Of a DNA stretch of 64,000 nt, positions 1 to 11,833 are shown in pieces; within the stretch, counting starts at the first letter, position 1; each line of letters starts with the position of its first letter. The DNA is from Globodera rostochiensis. Taxonomy: Eukaryota > Nematoda > Chromadorea > Rhabditida > Heteroderidae. The DNA is taken from the NCBI GenBank assembly GCA_018350325.1, contig JAEVLN010000016.1, forward strand, positions 1,612,044 through 1,676,043. The letters run 5' to 3'. The position numbers and the translations under genes are program-made. Under the pieces are notes generated by a model, which did no database searches, was not told the origin of the DNA, and was given only the letters and a program-made list of their open reading frames with translations.

Positions 1-451
1 TAAGTATTTTTGGTAATTCAATTTTATAATTTATTATATACAATTATCTTTAAACATTTATTATCTATAAACTTAAATAGTTCATTTGTAAACTTAAATA
101 GTTCATTTTATTAGTCTGCATGGTGTTAAAAGAATCAGAATAGAATCAGCCTTGACACTCCTATGGAGCAATAGCCTTATCACTCTCGGTTATGAGTGTG
201 GCGTCCCTTAACCTATTAATATTTCATTTTATTTACGTTTTTTATTACTATAAATAAACTTTAAAAATTATTTTATTTAGACTTTTGTTTTGCCGATGTA
301 TCTGCTTAAATAATAAACCATATTTTATTTCTGTTTTAGTTGCCAAATACAATAATCAGTAAAGGGTATATAGATCATTCAATTTTTCTCATACGATTGC
401 TGATTACTTATGAATTGTTTATGTTGATGCGCCTGCGCAGTGCCTCATAAC

Positions 452-674
452 TAGAGACCGGACCCAAAACCAAAACCAAAAATTTGTTTTGGGTTTTTGT
501 ACAAAAAATTGGACCAAAAGTTTTTTGGGTTTTGGTTTTGGGTCAACTCGGAATAAAACCCAAAAAAAACCAAAACCCAAAAAATCCCAAAAAAATCTTT
601 TGGTTTTGGTTTTGGGTCCATGCCCTTTTTTGTACAAAAGTTTTGGGTGTTGCCCGGTTGAATTTACACCCCTA
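452..674 (+). mobile_element. CCAAAA-word element, hAT-like end
   Basis: Starts TAGAGACCGGACCC and then consists largely of CCAAAA and its complement TTTTGG in alternating order. It ends in a segment whose reverse complement reads TAGGGGTGTAAATTC. Its first ten bases equal both ends of the 11834-12679 element. I read it as a non-autonomous DNA transposon of hAT type with repeated subterminal words, but no 8-bp target duplication flanks it. The short lysine/tryptophan-rich open frames across it are artefacts of the repeated word. The mirror copy is at 1227-1449. Confidence 0.5.
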
Positions 675-726
675 AAGATAGCATCATCGAGTGATTTTTC
701 AATCTTTTTTTAAGAATCCGTCGAAG

Positions 727-800
727 TAATTGATGGCTTAGTGGTTTGTCTTTTCGGCAACTCTTACGTTATGTGTTGGGTTCGAACCTCCTTTAGTGCG
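727..800 (+). other. tRNA-like block with A and B boxes
   Basis: TGGCTTAGTGG at 734-744 fits the Pol III A box and GGTTCGAACC at 779-788 fits the B box. They start 45 bases apart, the spacing found in tRNA genes. The acceptor ends and the lower T stem do not pair, so this is not a working tRNA gene. It is more likely a tRNA-derived SINE head or a decayed tRNA. A T7 run at 831-837 follows as a possible terminator. Confidence 0.5.
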
Positions 801-808
801 AGCAATTA

Positions 809-1092
809 CAAAATTTTAAAATTACGGTAGTTTTTTTAGGAATGGGAGAGGTCCGTCCGCACCGCCAGAAAAATTTTTACAGATCAAGTCTTTATTACAA
901 AATTAAACCAAAAAGTTCAGAAAAATATGAAAATTTGGCAATCTTTGTTAAAAAAATTTGTTGAAAAAAATTCAAAAAGATGTGATGAATTTTTTTCAAA
1001 AATTCTTTTTTTCTGCCATCTTAATTAAAAAATATTCGAAAAATTATTTTAAAATTTATTAATGGGGGAAGCGTATGTGAGCAGAGGAAAAA
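809..1092. other. 284-bp loop of the palindrome
   Basis: Single-copy spacer between the arms, rich in A and T runs. It contains a GC-rich patch near 850-870 resembling, in reverse complement, the GGCGGTGCCG core seen near 5.0 and 12.3-12.4 kb. It also contains a run like the 'caatctttgttaa' segment inside the 11834-12679 element. It probably derives from the same repeat family. A run of seven T at 831-837 lies just past the left tRNA-like block and could stop RNA polymerase III. Confidence 0.7.
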
Positions 1093-1100
1093 TAATTGCT

Positions 1101-1174
1101 CGCACTAAAGGAGGTTCGAACCCAACACATAACGTAAGAGTTGCCGAAAAGACAAACCACTAAGCCATCAATTA
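1101..1174 (-). other. tRNA-like block, mirror copy
   Basis: Inverted copy of 727-800, with A box at 1157-1167 and B box at 1113-1122 on the minus strand. The two blocks face each other across the loop, so any Pol III transcription would be convergent into it. Confidence 0.5.
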
Positions 1175-1226
1175 CTTCGACGGATTCTTAAAAAAAGATT
1201 GAAAAATCACTCGATGATGCTATCTT

Positions 1227-1449
1227 TAGGGGTGTAAATTCAACCGGGCAACACCCAAAACTTTTGTACAAAAAAGGGCATGGACCCAAAACCAAAACCA
1301 AAAGATTTTTTTGGGATTTTTTGGGTTTTGGTTTTTTTTGGGTTTTATTCCGAGTTGACCCAAAACCAAAACCCAAAAAACTTTTGGTCCAATTTTTTGT
1401 ACAAAAACCCAAAACAAATTTTTGGTTTTGGTTTTGGGTCCGGTCTCTA
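1227..1449 (-). mobile_element. CCAAAA-word element, mirror copy
   Basis: Reverse complement of 452-674 within the right arm of the palindrome. It was duplicated together with its flanks, so it is not an independent insertion. Confidence 0.5.
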
Positions 1450-1900
1450 GTTATGAGGCACTGCGCAGGCGCATCAACATAAACAATTCATAAGTAATCA
1501 GCAATCGTATGAGAAAAATTGAATGATCTATATACCCTTTACTGATTATTGTATTTGGCAACTAAAACAGAAATAAAATATGGTTTATTATTTAAGCAGA
1601 TACATCGGCAAAACAAAAGTCTAAATAAAATAATTTTTAAAGTTTATTTATAGTAATAAAAAACGTAAATAAAATGAAATATTAATAGGTTAAGGGACGC
1701 CACACTCATAACCGAGAGTGATAAGGCTATTGCTCCATAGGAGTGTCAAGGCTGATTCTATTCTGATTCTTTTAACACCATGCAGACTAATAAAATGAAC
1801 TATTTAAGTTTACAAATGAACTATTTAAGTTTATAGATAATAAATGTTTAAAGATAATTGTATATAATAAATTATAAAATTGAATTACCAAAAATACTTA

Positions 1901-4880
1901 TAATATTTTGCATCAATTCATAACATTTTAAAATTCAAAAAAATATTCTTTAAAAAGTAACAACTTAATGAACAGGAGGAAATTACTGTTTGCACTACCA
2001 AAATTTTATTACTAAATAAATTAAAATATAGTGTGAATATTAAAAAAATTTTAAATAGATTTTAGATAATGCTTCTAGAATATGTTGAGTTTAGAATTAA
2101 ATGATGCGACCGATCGCATGGATCAGCTACTGGTGTTGTTCTGAGTTATCGGCCAATTGGACTTGTGCATCTTCAGCGTGTAGATTCTTAAACGAGTGTG
2201 GTGTGGGAGATGTATCGCTTTAATTGAATAGATTATACATATGTTATGATTTTAAAACCATCAAAAAATAATTAAATAAAAAATGACTATTAAAATCACC
2301 TTAATTCTAAAAATTTTAGACAAAAATTACTAGTAAATAAATGAAAAATAAATTACTTAGAAATGTTAGAGCAAATTGTATTTAAATTGGTATTTAAATA
2401 AAAACAAATAAGGTTTAAATAAAGTTAATGGGGAATTTGTTTATTTATTCAGCTGACAAAACGCTCCCTCGCAAGCATTAAGATAAAAAGTCCAACAGAG
2501 TAATAAGAATTTTAAATCTTCAAAGGCTTTTAGTTCTTTTGAGCAGTTTATTAATATAATTAAAAAAATTATAATCTGAAACGACTTAAATTGAAAAATG
2601 GACAGAAAATTCATTTAAGAGTTTAAGTTCTTATTTGAATTATTAAAAGATTAATTGAAAAATCAAAAGCTAGCCAATTGCCAAATTAAATTCAATTATT
2701 ATGTAAAAAACATCAAAAGAAACGTGATCAAACATGATATGATATTTAAATGTTTCAACAAAAATATACTCTTCGGAAATTGTATTTTAGAAAACAAAAA
2801 AGCCGTTATTGCAAAACTCAAAAATTAATCTCTTAACAAATCACACTGTGCTTGAGGCACCAAGAAATTAATTTAAACAATAAATATTAAACAAAAAAAT
2901 GAAAAGATAAACACTTGTAAAAAAAAGATCAGCCTCCTTAAATTTTGCTTTTTCTTCAAAACAAAGACTCAGCTGCCACCTTTTATTAAATACGGCATAA
3001 AAACATTTAAAGAAATTAAACAGACCTTACGGCAAAGTGAATGAAAGTAGAGTTTTATGGTCAAAGCACTCACTATTTTCTTAAAAATATAAATTTTATA
3101 TAGACATTAAAAACAATTAAAATTTGTTAAAATATAATTTTTTTTTTGGTAAAATCAACAGCAACAACATCAAACAAAAACCACTAATCTTACAGAAATA
3201 AAAATTATAATTGTCAAATGTTATGCCAGCATGAATTTTATGGATTTTTTGAACAACAAAATATTAACTTATTTATTTTGGGTCAAGTCTTATTTGGGGA
3301 GTGTAATTATTTAATGCTAAAAATGGAATAAATTTCTCACACTTGAATTTGCTAATTTGTTAACATGTTTATTTACTAACAGTCAGCGACTATGAGAGTG
3401 CCATTAAAAAACAATTTAATGAAAAGGCACTGAAAATCAACAATAAAATTGAAAATATCTTCTCTTTAAACAAATCATTTTTAAAATTCTCATTGGAAAA
3501 TGAGCCTTTAAAAAAGCAATTTTTTTAAAATAAGTCAGTTCTTTGAAAATATTTTTCAAAAAAGCAAAAGAAAGAAAAAATGGTAAGAAGTCAGTAAAAA
3601 TAATGATTAGAATGTCAATTCACAAATAAATAAAAGTGGCAATAATAAACAGTAAACGATAATTTTTATTTAAAAATGTTATTCTAATAAAATAAAGAAC
3701 AATGGAAAATGCTGCAGCAGCACACATTCTTAACTCCTCTGCCATAAGATCTCAATAAATTAAATATTACTAATTCTTAAGTTGTTCTTTAATAAACTAA
3801 AATTTTCAATAATTATGATACATTATTAAAAAATAAAATTACCTGCCAGTATCAATTGAATTAACAATTTTAGTTATTATCCTGCTGAAATATTGCATTG
3901 ACTGGCTTTCCATTTTATTCTTTCTGCTGCTGCTATTGCAAATGCCAACAACATCACCGGACTGGCGGGTGTAAATGTGAATGTAGTTAGTACAATTTTT
4001 CGAAAAAGTTATTGCTTAAATTTAGTTTAATTGAACTAAAAATTGTTATGCAAAAAATAAACGAATTTTAACATTTACTTGAGATGCCTTTTAACTTCAA
4101 AAAACTTTTAAAAAATACGCGAAGCTTTTATTATTATAATATAAATATATAATAAGAATTAATCAAAAATTATAAATAAAAAAAATTATATTCTCGTAAA
4201 GAAAAAATAATCAATATGTAACAGACTAGAAAAAACTTTACATCAAATTGTTTTGCTCAAAATTAAAAAAAAACTAAACAATTACTGATTAATACTACAA
4301 TTTGATTTAATGCTGCTGAAGTAAAATTATTTCTTAATATTTTTAAATATTTAACTGTTTGATATTGGTTAAGTTTGCTGCTTTACTTATCAAAAGAGAA
4401 ATAATATGATACCCAGATGTAAACAGGTAGCCTTTTTGGGTTTAGAAAAAGTTAAAGTATTAAACTCATAAATTCAGCGTGCCCAAAAGCTCGCGAACTA
4501 AAAAAATTCATATCAACAATTTATATTTCTTACTATCACAGATAAACTACCAATAAAATACTATATACTATTTAAAATTAGATACTTAAAAAAACTAAAA
4601 TTTATTAAAAGATTTAAAAATAAAACAGCCAATTCGCGGGTTCAAACTGTTGCGAAAGGTTTAATCCGATTATTCTCCAAATCCAAATTAATCATTTTGA
4701 AAATGAAACATTTTTTACTCAGATTAAATATCAATTAATGAAATTTTTATAACGTAATTTAATGAGTAATTTTATTATTTCTTCAAAGATTAATTTTAAA
4801 TATGCAATCATTTAGCTGTTGACTTTTATCATTAATTATTTTAATATTATAAAATTTTTATTATACATTATCAATCAATT
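1901..4880. other. AT-rich stretch without a clear gene
   Basis: A-rich on the + strand. Apart from the duplicated segment at 2218-2714 it holds only short GC-richer patches (for example 2110-2200 and 2450-2480). No open frame with splice borders or a recognisable protein was seen on either strand. Confidence 0.6.
2218..2714 (+). repeat. Dispersed repeat, copy 1 (partner 39003)
   Basis: About 0.5 kb closely similar, roughly 90% by eye, to 39003-39509 in the same orientation, with several 1-2 base indels. Shared landmarks include the stretch with GCTGACAAAACGCTCCCTC and the following AGTCCAACAGAGTAATAAG. The frame-breaking indels argue against a conserved coding role. Confidence 0.85.
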
Positions 4881-4889
4881 TTAAAATTT

Positions 4890-5190
4890 TAAATGAAGAC
4901 CCCTCGAAGAAGTAGCTCCCGACCGATCGCTTATAATGATACTTGTTTTGGTATTTATGGCAGAGTACAAGCTTATTTGAAACCGTTATATTTGCATCCG
5001 CTTAAGCGGCCCCATCGGCGGCGCAAATTGGCACCGCCGACGCCCCTCCCTCCAGAAGAAAACAGAAGTCTCAAAAAATTATTGAATTTCTTCACGAAGG
5101 ATTGTTGTCGTCCCCGACACTCGACGTGACCAACCCCGACCTCTCCGATTTTCCCGCTCCCAAGGGGTCGGGAACAAATCTATTTTGAAC
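4890..5190. repeat. GC-rich repeat core
   Basis: The GC content rises sharply here. On the minus strand it reads GGCGGTGCC...GCGCCGCCGATGGGG, which resembles the GGCGGTGCCGACAGGCGCCG core at 12395-12425 and the related block at 40550. A 78-codon open frame starts at 4893 (+), and a second frame is open from about 5000 to 5185, but neither is recognisable and they would need a frameshift to join. I treat it as a repeat fragment and not a gene. Confidence 0.4.
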
Positions 5191-5344
5191 CTAAATTAAA
5201 ACATTTTGGTAAAAATCTCGGATTTTTGGGAGCCAATTCTCGAGTCTCGGCGGCAACTCTTGGTAAATTTATGGCTCGAGCATCGCTAGCAAGTGATGAA
5301 CACTTTGTCCAATGCATCATCAATTAAAATTTCAGACTGAATTT

Positions 5345-5478
5345 CACTCGGAAAATTTTTAAGTTGGAACTTCTAAGAACAGTTTACACTGTTCTTACAG
5401 AACAGACAAGCTGTTTTAAGTTTTAGAACAGAACAGGAAAAGGAACAGGTTCAAAAATGTTGGAACAGCAAAACACTG
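5345..5478 (-). mobile_element. GAACAG-word element end
   Basis: The word GAACAG recurs many times between 5370 and 5465. The right edge, read on the minus strand, is CAGTGTTTTGCTGTTCC, matching the left edge of the 19544 element at 16 of 17 bases. CAG followed by a G/T-rich run is typical of hAT transposon termini. The other end is not recognisable, so this is one end of a truncated copy. Confidence 0.45.
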
Positions 5479-5479
5479 G

Positions 5480-8400
5480 TAACAACTATATTCATTAAAA
5501 CAAAAATAATATTATTTTAAAAAATTTTTTATAACAGACCAAAGTTTAATTAAGTTAAAAAATAATTTTGATTTGATTGTAAATGGCAATTAAAGGCTTC
5601 TGCAAATTAAAGCTAAAATAATCGAATCACTAAGGCTTCCACCTTTGATTTTCAAAAAATTTATTGTTTTGTGAGACGATTCTTTCATATTCTTTTTAAT
5701 TTTTCACATTTTATTTTTTATGATTCAATTTCATGTGTTTAAAATGATTTTTAAATTAATTGATAAAAAAATTTTCTATTATTTTTCTGTCTTTGTTAAA
5801 TATTTTATCTTCATGCGGTAAAGTTTATGTAACGTATAAACTAAACAACTGCTCTTTGTTAGGGTTTGTCCTTTTAATATTTATAATCTTCCGATGCGAT
5901 AACTATGCACTGTTTATCTAGCCATTACATAATTAAAACACTTATAAATAAAATTATGAAAATTTAAAAAATTCAGAAAATAAAACACACTTTATAATTA
6001 AATGGGAATATTTGTCTTAATAAAATTTTATTATTTTTTTTCCTTTTTCTCAAATTGCCACATGTCTTTATTTAAAAGCTTTTAGCAATTTACACTTAAT
6101 ATGTTCTCCTGCTCAAACTTTTTTTGTTTTTAAGCCATCTCGTTGTCCAAATTCTTTAGTTTGGTTTTCCGATTAAACATAAATATATTAAAAAATTAAA
6201 TTAAAGCTAGTATTTTAATCTAGTATAAAATAGCAACAAAAAATATATAATTTAATATTACCTATAACATATTAACGCAGTTTGCAAATTTTGTTCCTTT
6301 GAGCTTGAAGTTAACAGCGGTTTTAACAAAACGCACCAATCCTTTTAAGATTAAACGGAAAAATCAGGTTCAAAGAACGTTAATAATTAAATGTATGAAA
6401 AACAATTGTACTGCTCAAGCTGAAATATTTAAATATGATGAACAAATAATTATTTTGGACTAACTGTTAATAAATAACCAAAATAAGATTTAAAATAAAT
6501 AAAAATAATATCAAAAGCAAATAATTAAGAAAAATAAAACAAAAACCTGAAAAAGAATAATTTACCAATTAATTTATGCACATTATCATTTCAAGAGTAA
6601 AACCTCAAACCTACCCAAATGTATAATTTTCTAATTTTTATTATTCAATGCTATATGAAAGCAATTATTTTTGATTACAGGAAATTTCGGTGTCGCAGAC
6701 TTATAAATGACAAATGTATTTGATGTTAAATCGGCTAAAATAATCAACAAAATAAAAAACATGAATTGCTTATGCTGGTAGATTAGCCGGAACCAATACG
6801 CTAAAATAATGCCACAAGGAGGAAAAATCATGCGTTTTGCACTCATCACAATGAACTAATATGGTAAACAAAATGCTTAAGATTTATCGAAACTAATGTA
6901 ATAAAATAATAAGCCACCACAAAAAGAATTATGCAGTTTTCAACAATGAAAAAGTTTTTAAAATTATTTTTATGTCAAAAATATTTTTAAATTAAAAATT
7001 GTCACAGACTGTTTATTCACTGCAATAGATACAACTCATCCGTCTATTTTCATCACGGTCCTTACAAGCGGGATAAAAAGAAGAAAAATATTCGACTTCC
7101 CGAAAGGCCAGTATTAGCGCTTAAACGCGATACGCACATTAATGGAAATAAAATCTAATGCTACCTCACAAAGATCAACTACGCGATCGAGGAAGATCCC
7201 GCACATAAACATTTGATCAACAGGTCCTCGAGAATTAAATTAACTAAAAATTAAATTTAAAAAAAGATGAAACTTTTGCTTTAATCTTAGAATTAAAAAC
7301 ATCAAAATGATAAAAAAATAAGAAAAAACTAAAATTAATGAAGGGCGTACGACAAAAACAAAATAACTAAAGTGTAAGCATTTAAGAAATGAGTTTATTT
7401 GTTGTTTTCAAAAACAATTAAATACAAATGAAATTTCCAAAAAATGTTAATACAAAATTCAGCAAATCATCTAAAAATAATAGTTGACATAACAATTGTT
7501 ATCTAAAGACAGCAGAGAAAAAATGTATTTAAAATATTTGAATAATTAATTAAAATCAAATAAATATAATAATCATTAAAGCAAATTGAATTGCAAATAT
7601 TCATTTACTTTCAATACATCAGATGCTGTCGCAACATTTATCCAAGAGCAAGAAGGAGAATGGTACCGCGAGCTTCACCCGTTTTTCTAAGAACGACTAG
7701 GCAAGATGAAATGGATTGTGTATAATATTGTGATAGAAATTTAAAAAACAACGCAGAAATATTTATTTTGCTGAAGACGCCATATAAAAATAACTTTGAA
7801 TATCAAGGGTTTTGACAAATACCAACTCAAAAGCATTGGAAATTCATTCAAGCAAAATGATAAATTAAAGGGTGCAAGTTCTTGTTTATAATAATCAATG
7901 ATTTACAGCAATTATCTAAAACAAAAGAAAAGAGGATCAAAAAGTATCAACCCGATAAATAATTTTAATGCAATATAGCCAACTAAATCAACTGTTTAAA
8001 TCAACATATCCATGATATATGTGTAAAAAATACAAATGTTATTCCAAAAGATTTTCAAGTCTAAAATTGCAACATTATAACTATTTATTCAAAACCAAAT
8101 AAAAATTCATTTATAAAAACGAATATAAAATTGTCTCATGCAATAAAAGCCTGGCCGATGAGACATAATAAATTTATGTAGACATAATTTCACGTTTTAT
8201 TTTTATTTACACTTTGATTCATATTGTTTATTCATTGTAATTTTAATTCATACTTCTAATTATTATCAATTTATACATTGCTCAATATTAGTTTAAGTTT
8301 TTTATTAATTAAATTACAGTTAAAGCAACATATTTTTCCTAAAATTTTTTTAGTAATTATTCCTCATAGATATGGTTAATGAATTGATAAGTAATTAGAA

Positions 8401-10140
8401 TCAATTTTTATTAATGATAAATTAAGTTTTGAAATAAATTCACTTTATTTTATGTTTAACAGTTAATTATAAAATTTAGAAGAACTGAAATCACCAAAGC
8501 AAAACGTGCCTCACACTTTAACCACGAGTCCTCGCGGAAATTCAAGAATATGATAACCTACAGATGTAAATTAATAGTAGCGCAAGCATCTTAAGAAATG
8601 TTTAAATTATTATACCGAATTTAATTATAAATAAAATATGCGGTATGTAGTAAATTTAAAGTTTAAAACGAAAGGTGAGCCAAACACGTCCAAAACAAAA
8701 GCTAATATACAATTATATAAAAATTATTCAAGAACAGTTTCACAAGTATGAATTTAATAAACTGTACAAACAAATAGCCGACATCGAACGAAAAATGTAA
8801 CAACATTTTATAACCAAAAGAAATATTTGAAAAAATTATAAAATTAAAGAATTAATTTATCATTCATAATTTCTAACTAATCATGCGCTGACGAATCCCA
8901 TCCCAGCAGACGCTATGACTCCGACATGAAAGAGTTGAGAAGCGCTACGGGACAGCACACGTCACACTGCACCGTTTAAAAAAAAAAACTCAAATCAAAA
9001 TATTAAAAAACTATCTTGTTAAAATAGTGCATTTTGAAGTGATAATTTTCTAATATATTTAATTAAGACCACAATTTAAACAACAAATATGACTTGTTAA
9101 AATTATGCACCTTTAGTACTCGGAAGCTGAGACCCAAGCGGTGAAAACTCGTAAGTTATGTGACGCAAAATATTTGAAAATAAAAATAATAAGAACAAGA
9201 ACTAAAAGATAACAAGCGACAAAATCAAAAGGAAAACAAATCAAATTAAACAAAAATTAAATTGAATTCTCTAACACACATTAATTTTTATAAAGGACAA
9301 ATAAATTTAATGAAAAATGACAAATATAAATAAATAACTAAAGTGTGATAAATAAATATTAACAGAAAATTCAATTTTAATTTAAATAACATTTCAAGTG
9401 TTGCGCCATTTCAATCCTCTGCGAAAAAATAGATTTTTTTGTCACAAAATCAAGAACCTCATCAGATAAAAAAAATCAAATCTTTTTTAGACATTCATTA
9501 TTCGTCTCATAAAAGCAATAATCTGAATGCCTATTTTTGAGCTATGCAAATGTTAAAAGTCAGATAAAATAATTTAGAAAGCAATAAAATAAATGTATAA
9601 AATCCCATTATATTACTTAGAATAATCAATGTTGATCATCATTGTCATTTTAAATCCCGAATCATGAAATACATAAAATATATGAATAAAATGAAACGAA
9701 TTGCAACTATTTAACATAAAATAATTTTATCAATTTTTTTTACACTTTAGACTATTTAGCTAGACGCCGACGCCCAGATTATTCTAGTAAATTATTTAAA
9801 ACAAAAAGCAAAAAAATCATTTATTCAATATTTGTCAACTATTCTATGGAAGTTACCTAATCGGTTTTATTTAACAAAACATCTAATTAAAGCGTTAAAA
9901 ATTTGTATGCAATAAATAAGCTTTTTTATTAATACAAAAAAAATTAATTGATAATAAACAAATTGTTATGATTAAATATTCATATATTTCAGAAATGCTT
10001 CCAATCCAATAATATTAATTTTAAATAGTAGAATGCATTATGTGACGAAACATGACTTTTTCAAAACTTGCTGGGGATTTGAGACCATAATAAACTTTTG
10101 ATAAAATTTTATCTATAAAGCAAAATATAGCCAATTTAAT
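5480..10140. other. A-rich stretch without a clear gene
   Basis: Mainly A-rich on +, with GC-richer islands near 7020-7230, 7620-7700, 8500-8580, 8880-8970 and 9120-9160. Islands are open in several frames on both strands and cannot be assigned by eye. The best-bordered one is listed separately at 7165-7226. A short open frame at 6631-6849 (minus, 72 codons) has no features that mark it as real. Confidence 0.5.
7165..7226 (-). CDS. Candidate internal exon
   Basis: Unrecognised. On the minus strand a 62-nt island lies between CTCGAG| and |GTAGCA. One frame is open throughout (20 codons after 2 leading bases), reading PVDQMFMCGIFLDRVVDLCE, and it continues into the intron side before a stop. 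The donor GAG|GTAGCA is good. The acceptor has only a modest pyrimidine tract. The same DNA is also open on the + strand apart from one TAA, so strand assignment rests on the splice border and on the A-rich domain being read leftward. Hydrophobic character is visible, but no family is recognised. Confidence 0.18.
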
Positions 10141-10206
10141 ATATATTAACTAGTGGAGTGCTGTACAACCCTCTCTGTGTGCTCTTAAAGCGCTAACGCG
10201 CTTATC

Positions 10207-10496
10207 GAGCTTCGCTACCTAGTTTGGGGTTCGGGGTGTGCAGTTGGGGGTGAAGCCCGGTACAACGCTTTGGGGTGCCGGGATAGCAATTTTGAACTGT
10301 TGATTGAGCCAGGTACAACGGTTTGGGGTACGGGGATGGCAGTTTGAACCGTTGATTGTGCCAGGTACAACGGTTTGGGGTAGGGGGATGGCAGTTTGAA
10401 CCGTTGATTGTGCCAGGTACAACGGTTTGGGGTGCGGGGATGACAGTTTTGAACCAATGAGTGAGCCAGGTAATACAGTTCGGGGTGCGGGGATGG
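10207..10496 (+). repeat. 52-bp G-rich minisatellite, about 5 copies
   Basis: GGTACAAC landmarks start at 10259, 10312, 10364, 10416 and (variant) 10469, giving a 52-53 bp period. Each unit contains a stretch like GGTTTGGGGTGCGGGGATGG, with four G runs on the + strand that could form a G-quadruplex. The middle units are closest to each other and the outer ones are more diverged. Proline-rich open frames on the minus strand simply mirror the repeat. Confidence 0.85.
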
Positions 10497-10499
10497 AGT

Positions 10500-11830
10500 T
10501 TGAAAATGCCTATTAATTGAATTTTATTAAAATTAAGGTATTTTGCTATTCTTCTTTAAATAATGAGCTTTTTATTTATTTTAGTTTTTTTGGACTTAAG
10601 AATGTAACATTACATGAGCACTAAAGCAACTTTGTGTTGGGTAATTAAACCTCACTTAATTTTGTTTAATAGTTTTACATTATTGGGTATTTCTTGTCGC
10701 TTTTAATCATGGAATTTCATTTTTAACCTTTTAAATTTTAGCAAATGTAAAATCGAATTTTAACTGCCAAGAATAAATTATTTTATTTAATTGAACATTT
10801 TTTTGTACTTTGCATTAATAAATAGATAAATTCAAATTTTAATTCGCTCAGAGTTGCTTGAAATTTAACGTTCTCAAAAAACATTTGGTTTAATAAAAAT
10901 TTAAGTATTGAATTTTGTATTACTTTTATAATACTTAAGGTTAAAAAATGTTAATGAAATTTTATGGATTTATACGTAAGTGTATTTTATATATTTTTTG
11001 ACCATTCCACGTTTATTTATCACGGCAACTCTTTCTTTTACCCCTGCGACATTTTTTGACTTGAGGTTTTTAATTTTCTACAAGTTTTAATAAATGTCCC
11101 GTTAAAATCTACTTTTATTTTCTTTGATAAATTAATTTTTTTTACATTTAATAGTAGAATGTAAGATTTCTTTCATTACTATACAAACACATTTTCCTTA
11201 ACTCTAAACGTACGTTTTAATATTTAAATTTTGTAACCTTGGCGCAAAGCCATTTTTCGTTTAAATCGTCCAATTATCAAATTTCGCCGTGCTTCGACCC
11301 TTATCAGAGGAATGCAGGAAACACTAATCATTTATTTACTGCCAATTTAATAGCATGGAAATAACTATATTTTTAAAATAATTAACGCACACCAATCCCA
11401 AAAAAAACAAAAAATAATTAAAACGTTTTTTAAACACCAAGGTTAAATAAATAATAATAAATGGGTTTGTATACTAAATTTTCATAAGCTTAAATTTTCT
11501 ATGTTAAAAGTAAAAAAATATATCAATGAAGATTAAAGTGTCATTTGTTTATAATCTAATACAAATAATTAACTTAAAATTGCAAGAAAAATAAATAATT
11601 ATTAATTATATGTCTTAAATAAGCAAGCTTGACGTACCTGATTTATCATATCATTATTAAATGTTCAGTATTTCATATGCGCTGAACAATTAATGAAAAC
11701 ATTATTCAAACAATGTGTGTTACAAAAACTTTTCTATTTCGAGATATTACTGTCATTGACGCCAAGAAACTTATAAATAAAGCTATTTATAATTCCAATT
11801 TGACGCTAACTCTCCTCAGAGGTTCATTGC
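10500..11830. other. AT-rich stretch without a clear gene
   Basis: T-rich to about 11.3 kb, then A-rich. It contains the dispersed repeat 10583-10679. No gene or splice-bordered island was found. Confidence 0.55.
10583..10679 (+). repeat. Dispersed repeat, partner at 39594
   Basis: Shares AACTTTGTGTTGGGTAATTA and flanking TTAAGAATGT with 39594-39692 in the same orientation. Confidence 0.7.
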
Positions 11831-11833
11831 AAG

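Larger units (their letters stand above)
1..808 (+). repeat. Left arm of 1.9-kb palindrome
   Basis: This stretch is the reverse complement of 1093-1900. The fold is symmetric about 950.5: every base n that I compared matches base 1901-n, with no mismatch or indel in the stretches I read. The arm begins at the window edge and may extend further left. It carries about 450 bp of AT-rich DNA, a CCAAAA-word element (452-674) and a tRNA-like block (727-800). Such identity means a very recent inverted duplication, active gene conversion, or an assembly fold-back. A transcript crossing it would form an 808-bp hairpin stem. Confidence 0.95.
1093..1900 (-). repeat. Right arm of 1.9-kb palindrome
   Basis: Inverted copy of 1-808. 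Symmetry stops at 1093 on the loop side. On the outer side it runs at least to 1900, where the partner base is the first base of the window. The sequence after 1900 continues as ordinary AT-rich DNA with no visible boundary motif. Confidence 0.95.

Noticed and set aside
727..800. Functional tRNA gene
   Set aside because: A and B boxes are present, but acceptor ends do not pair and the T stem is poor.
419..1482. Six open frames of 63-74 codons in the palindrome
   Set aside because: They are translations of the CCAAAA word array and its mirror image, with no domain or codon signature.
10215..10457. Proline-rich minus-strand frames
   Set aside because: Translation of the 52-bp minisatellite; period and composition follow the DNA repeat.
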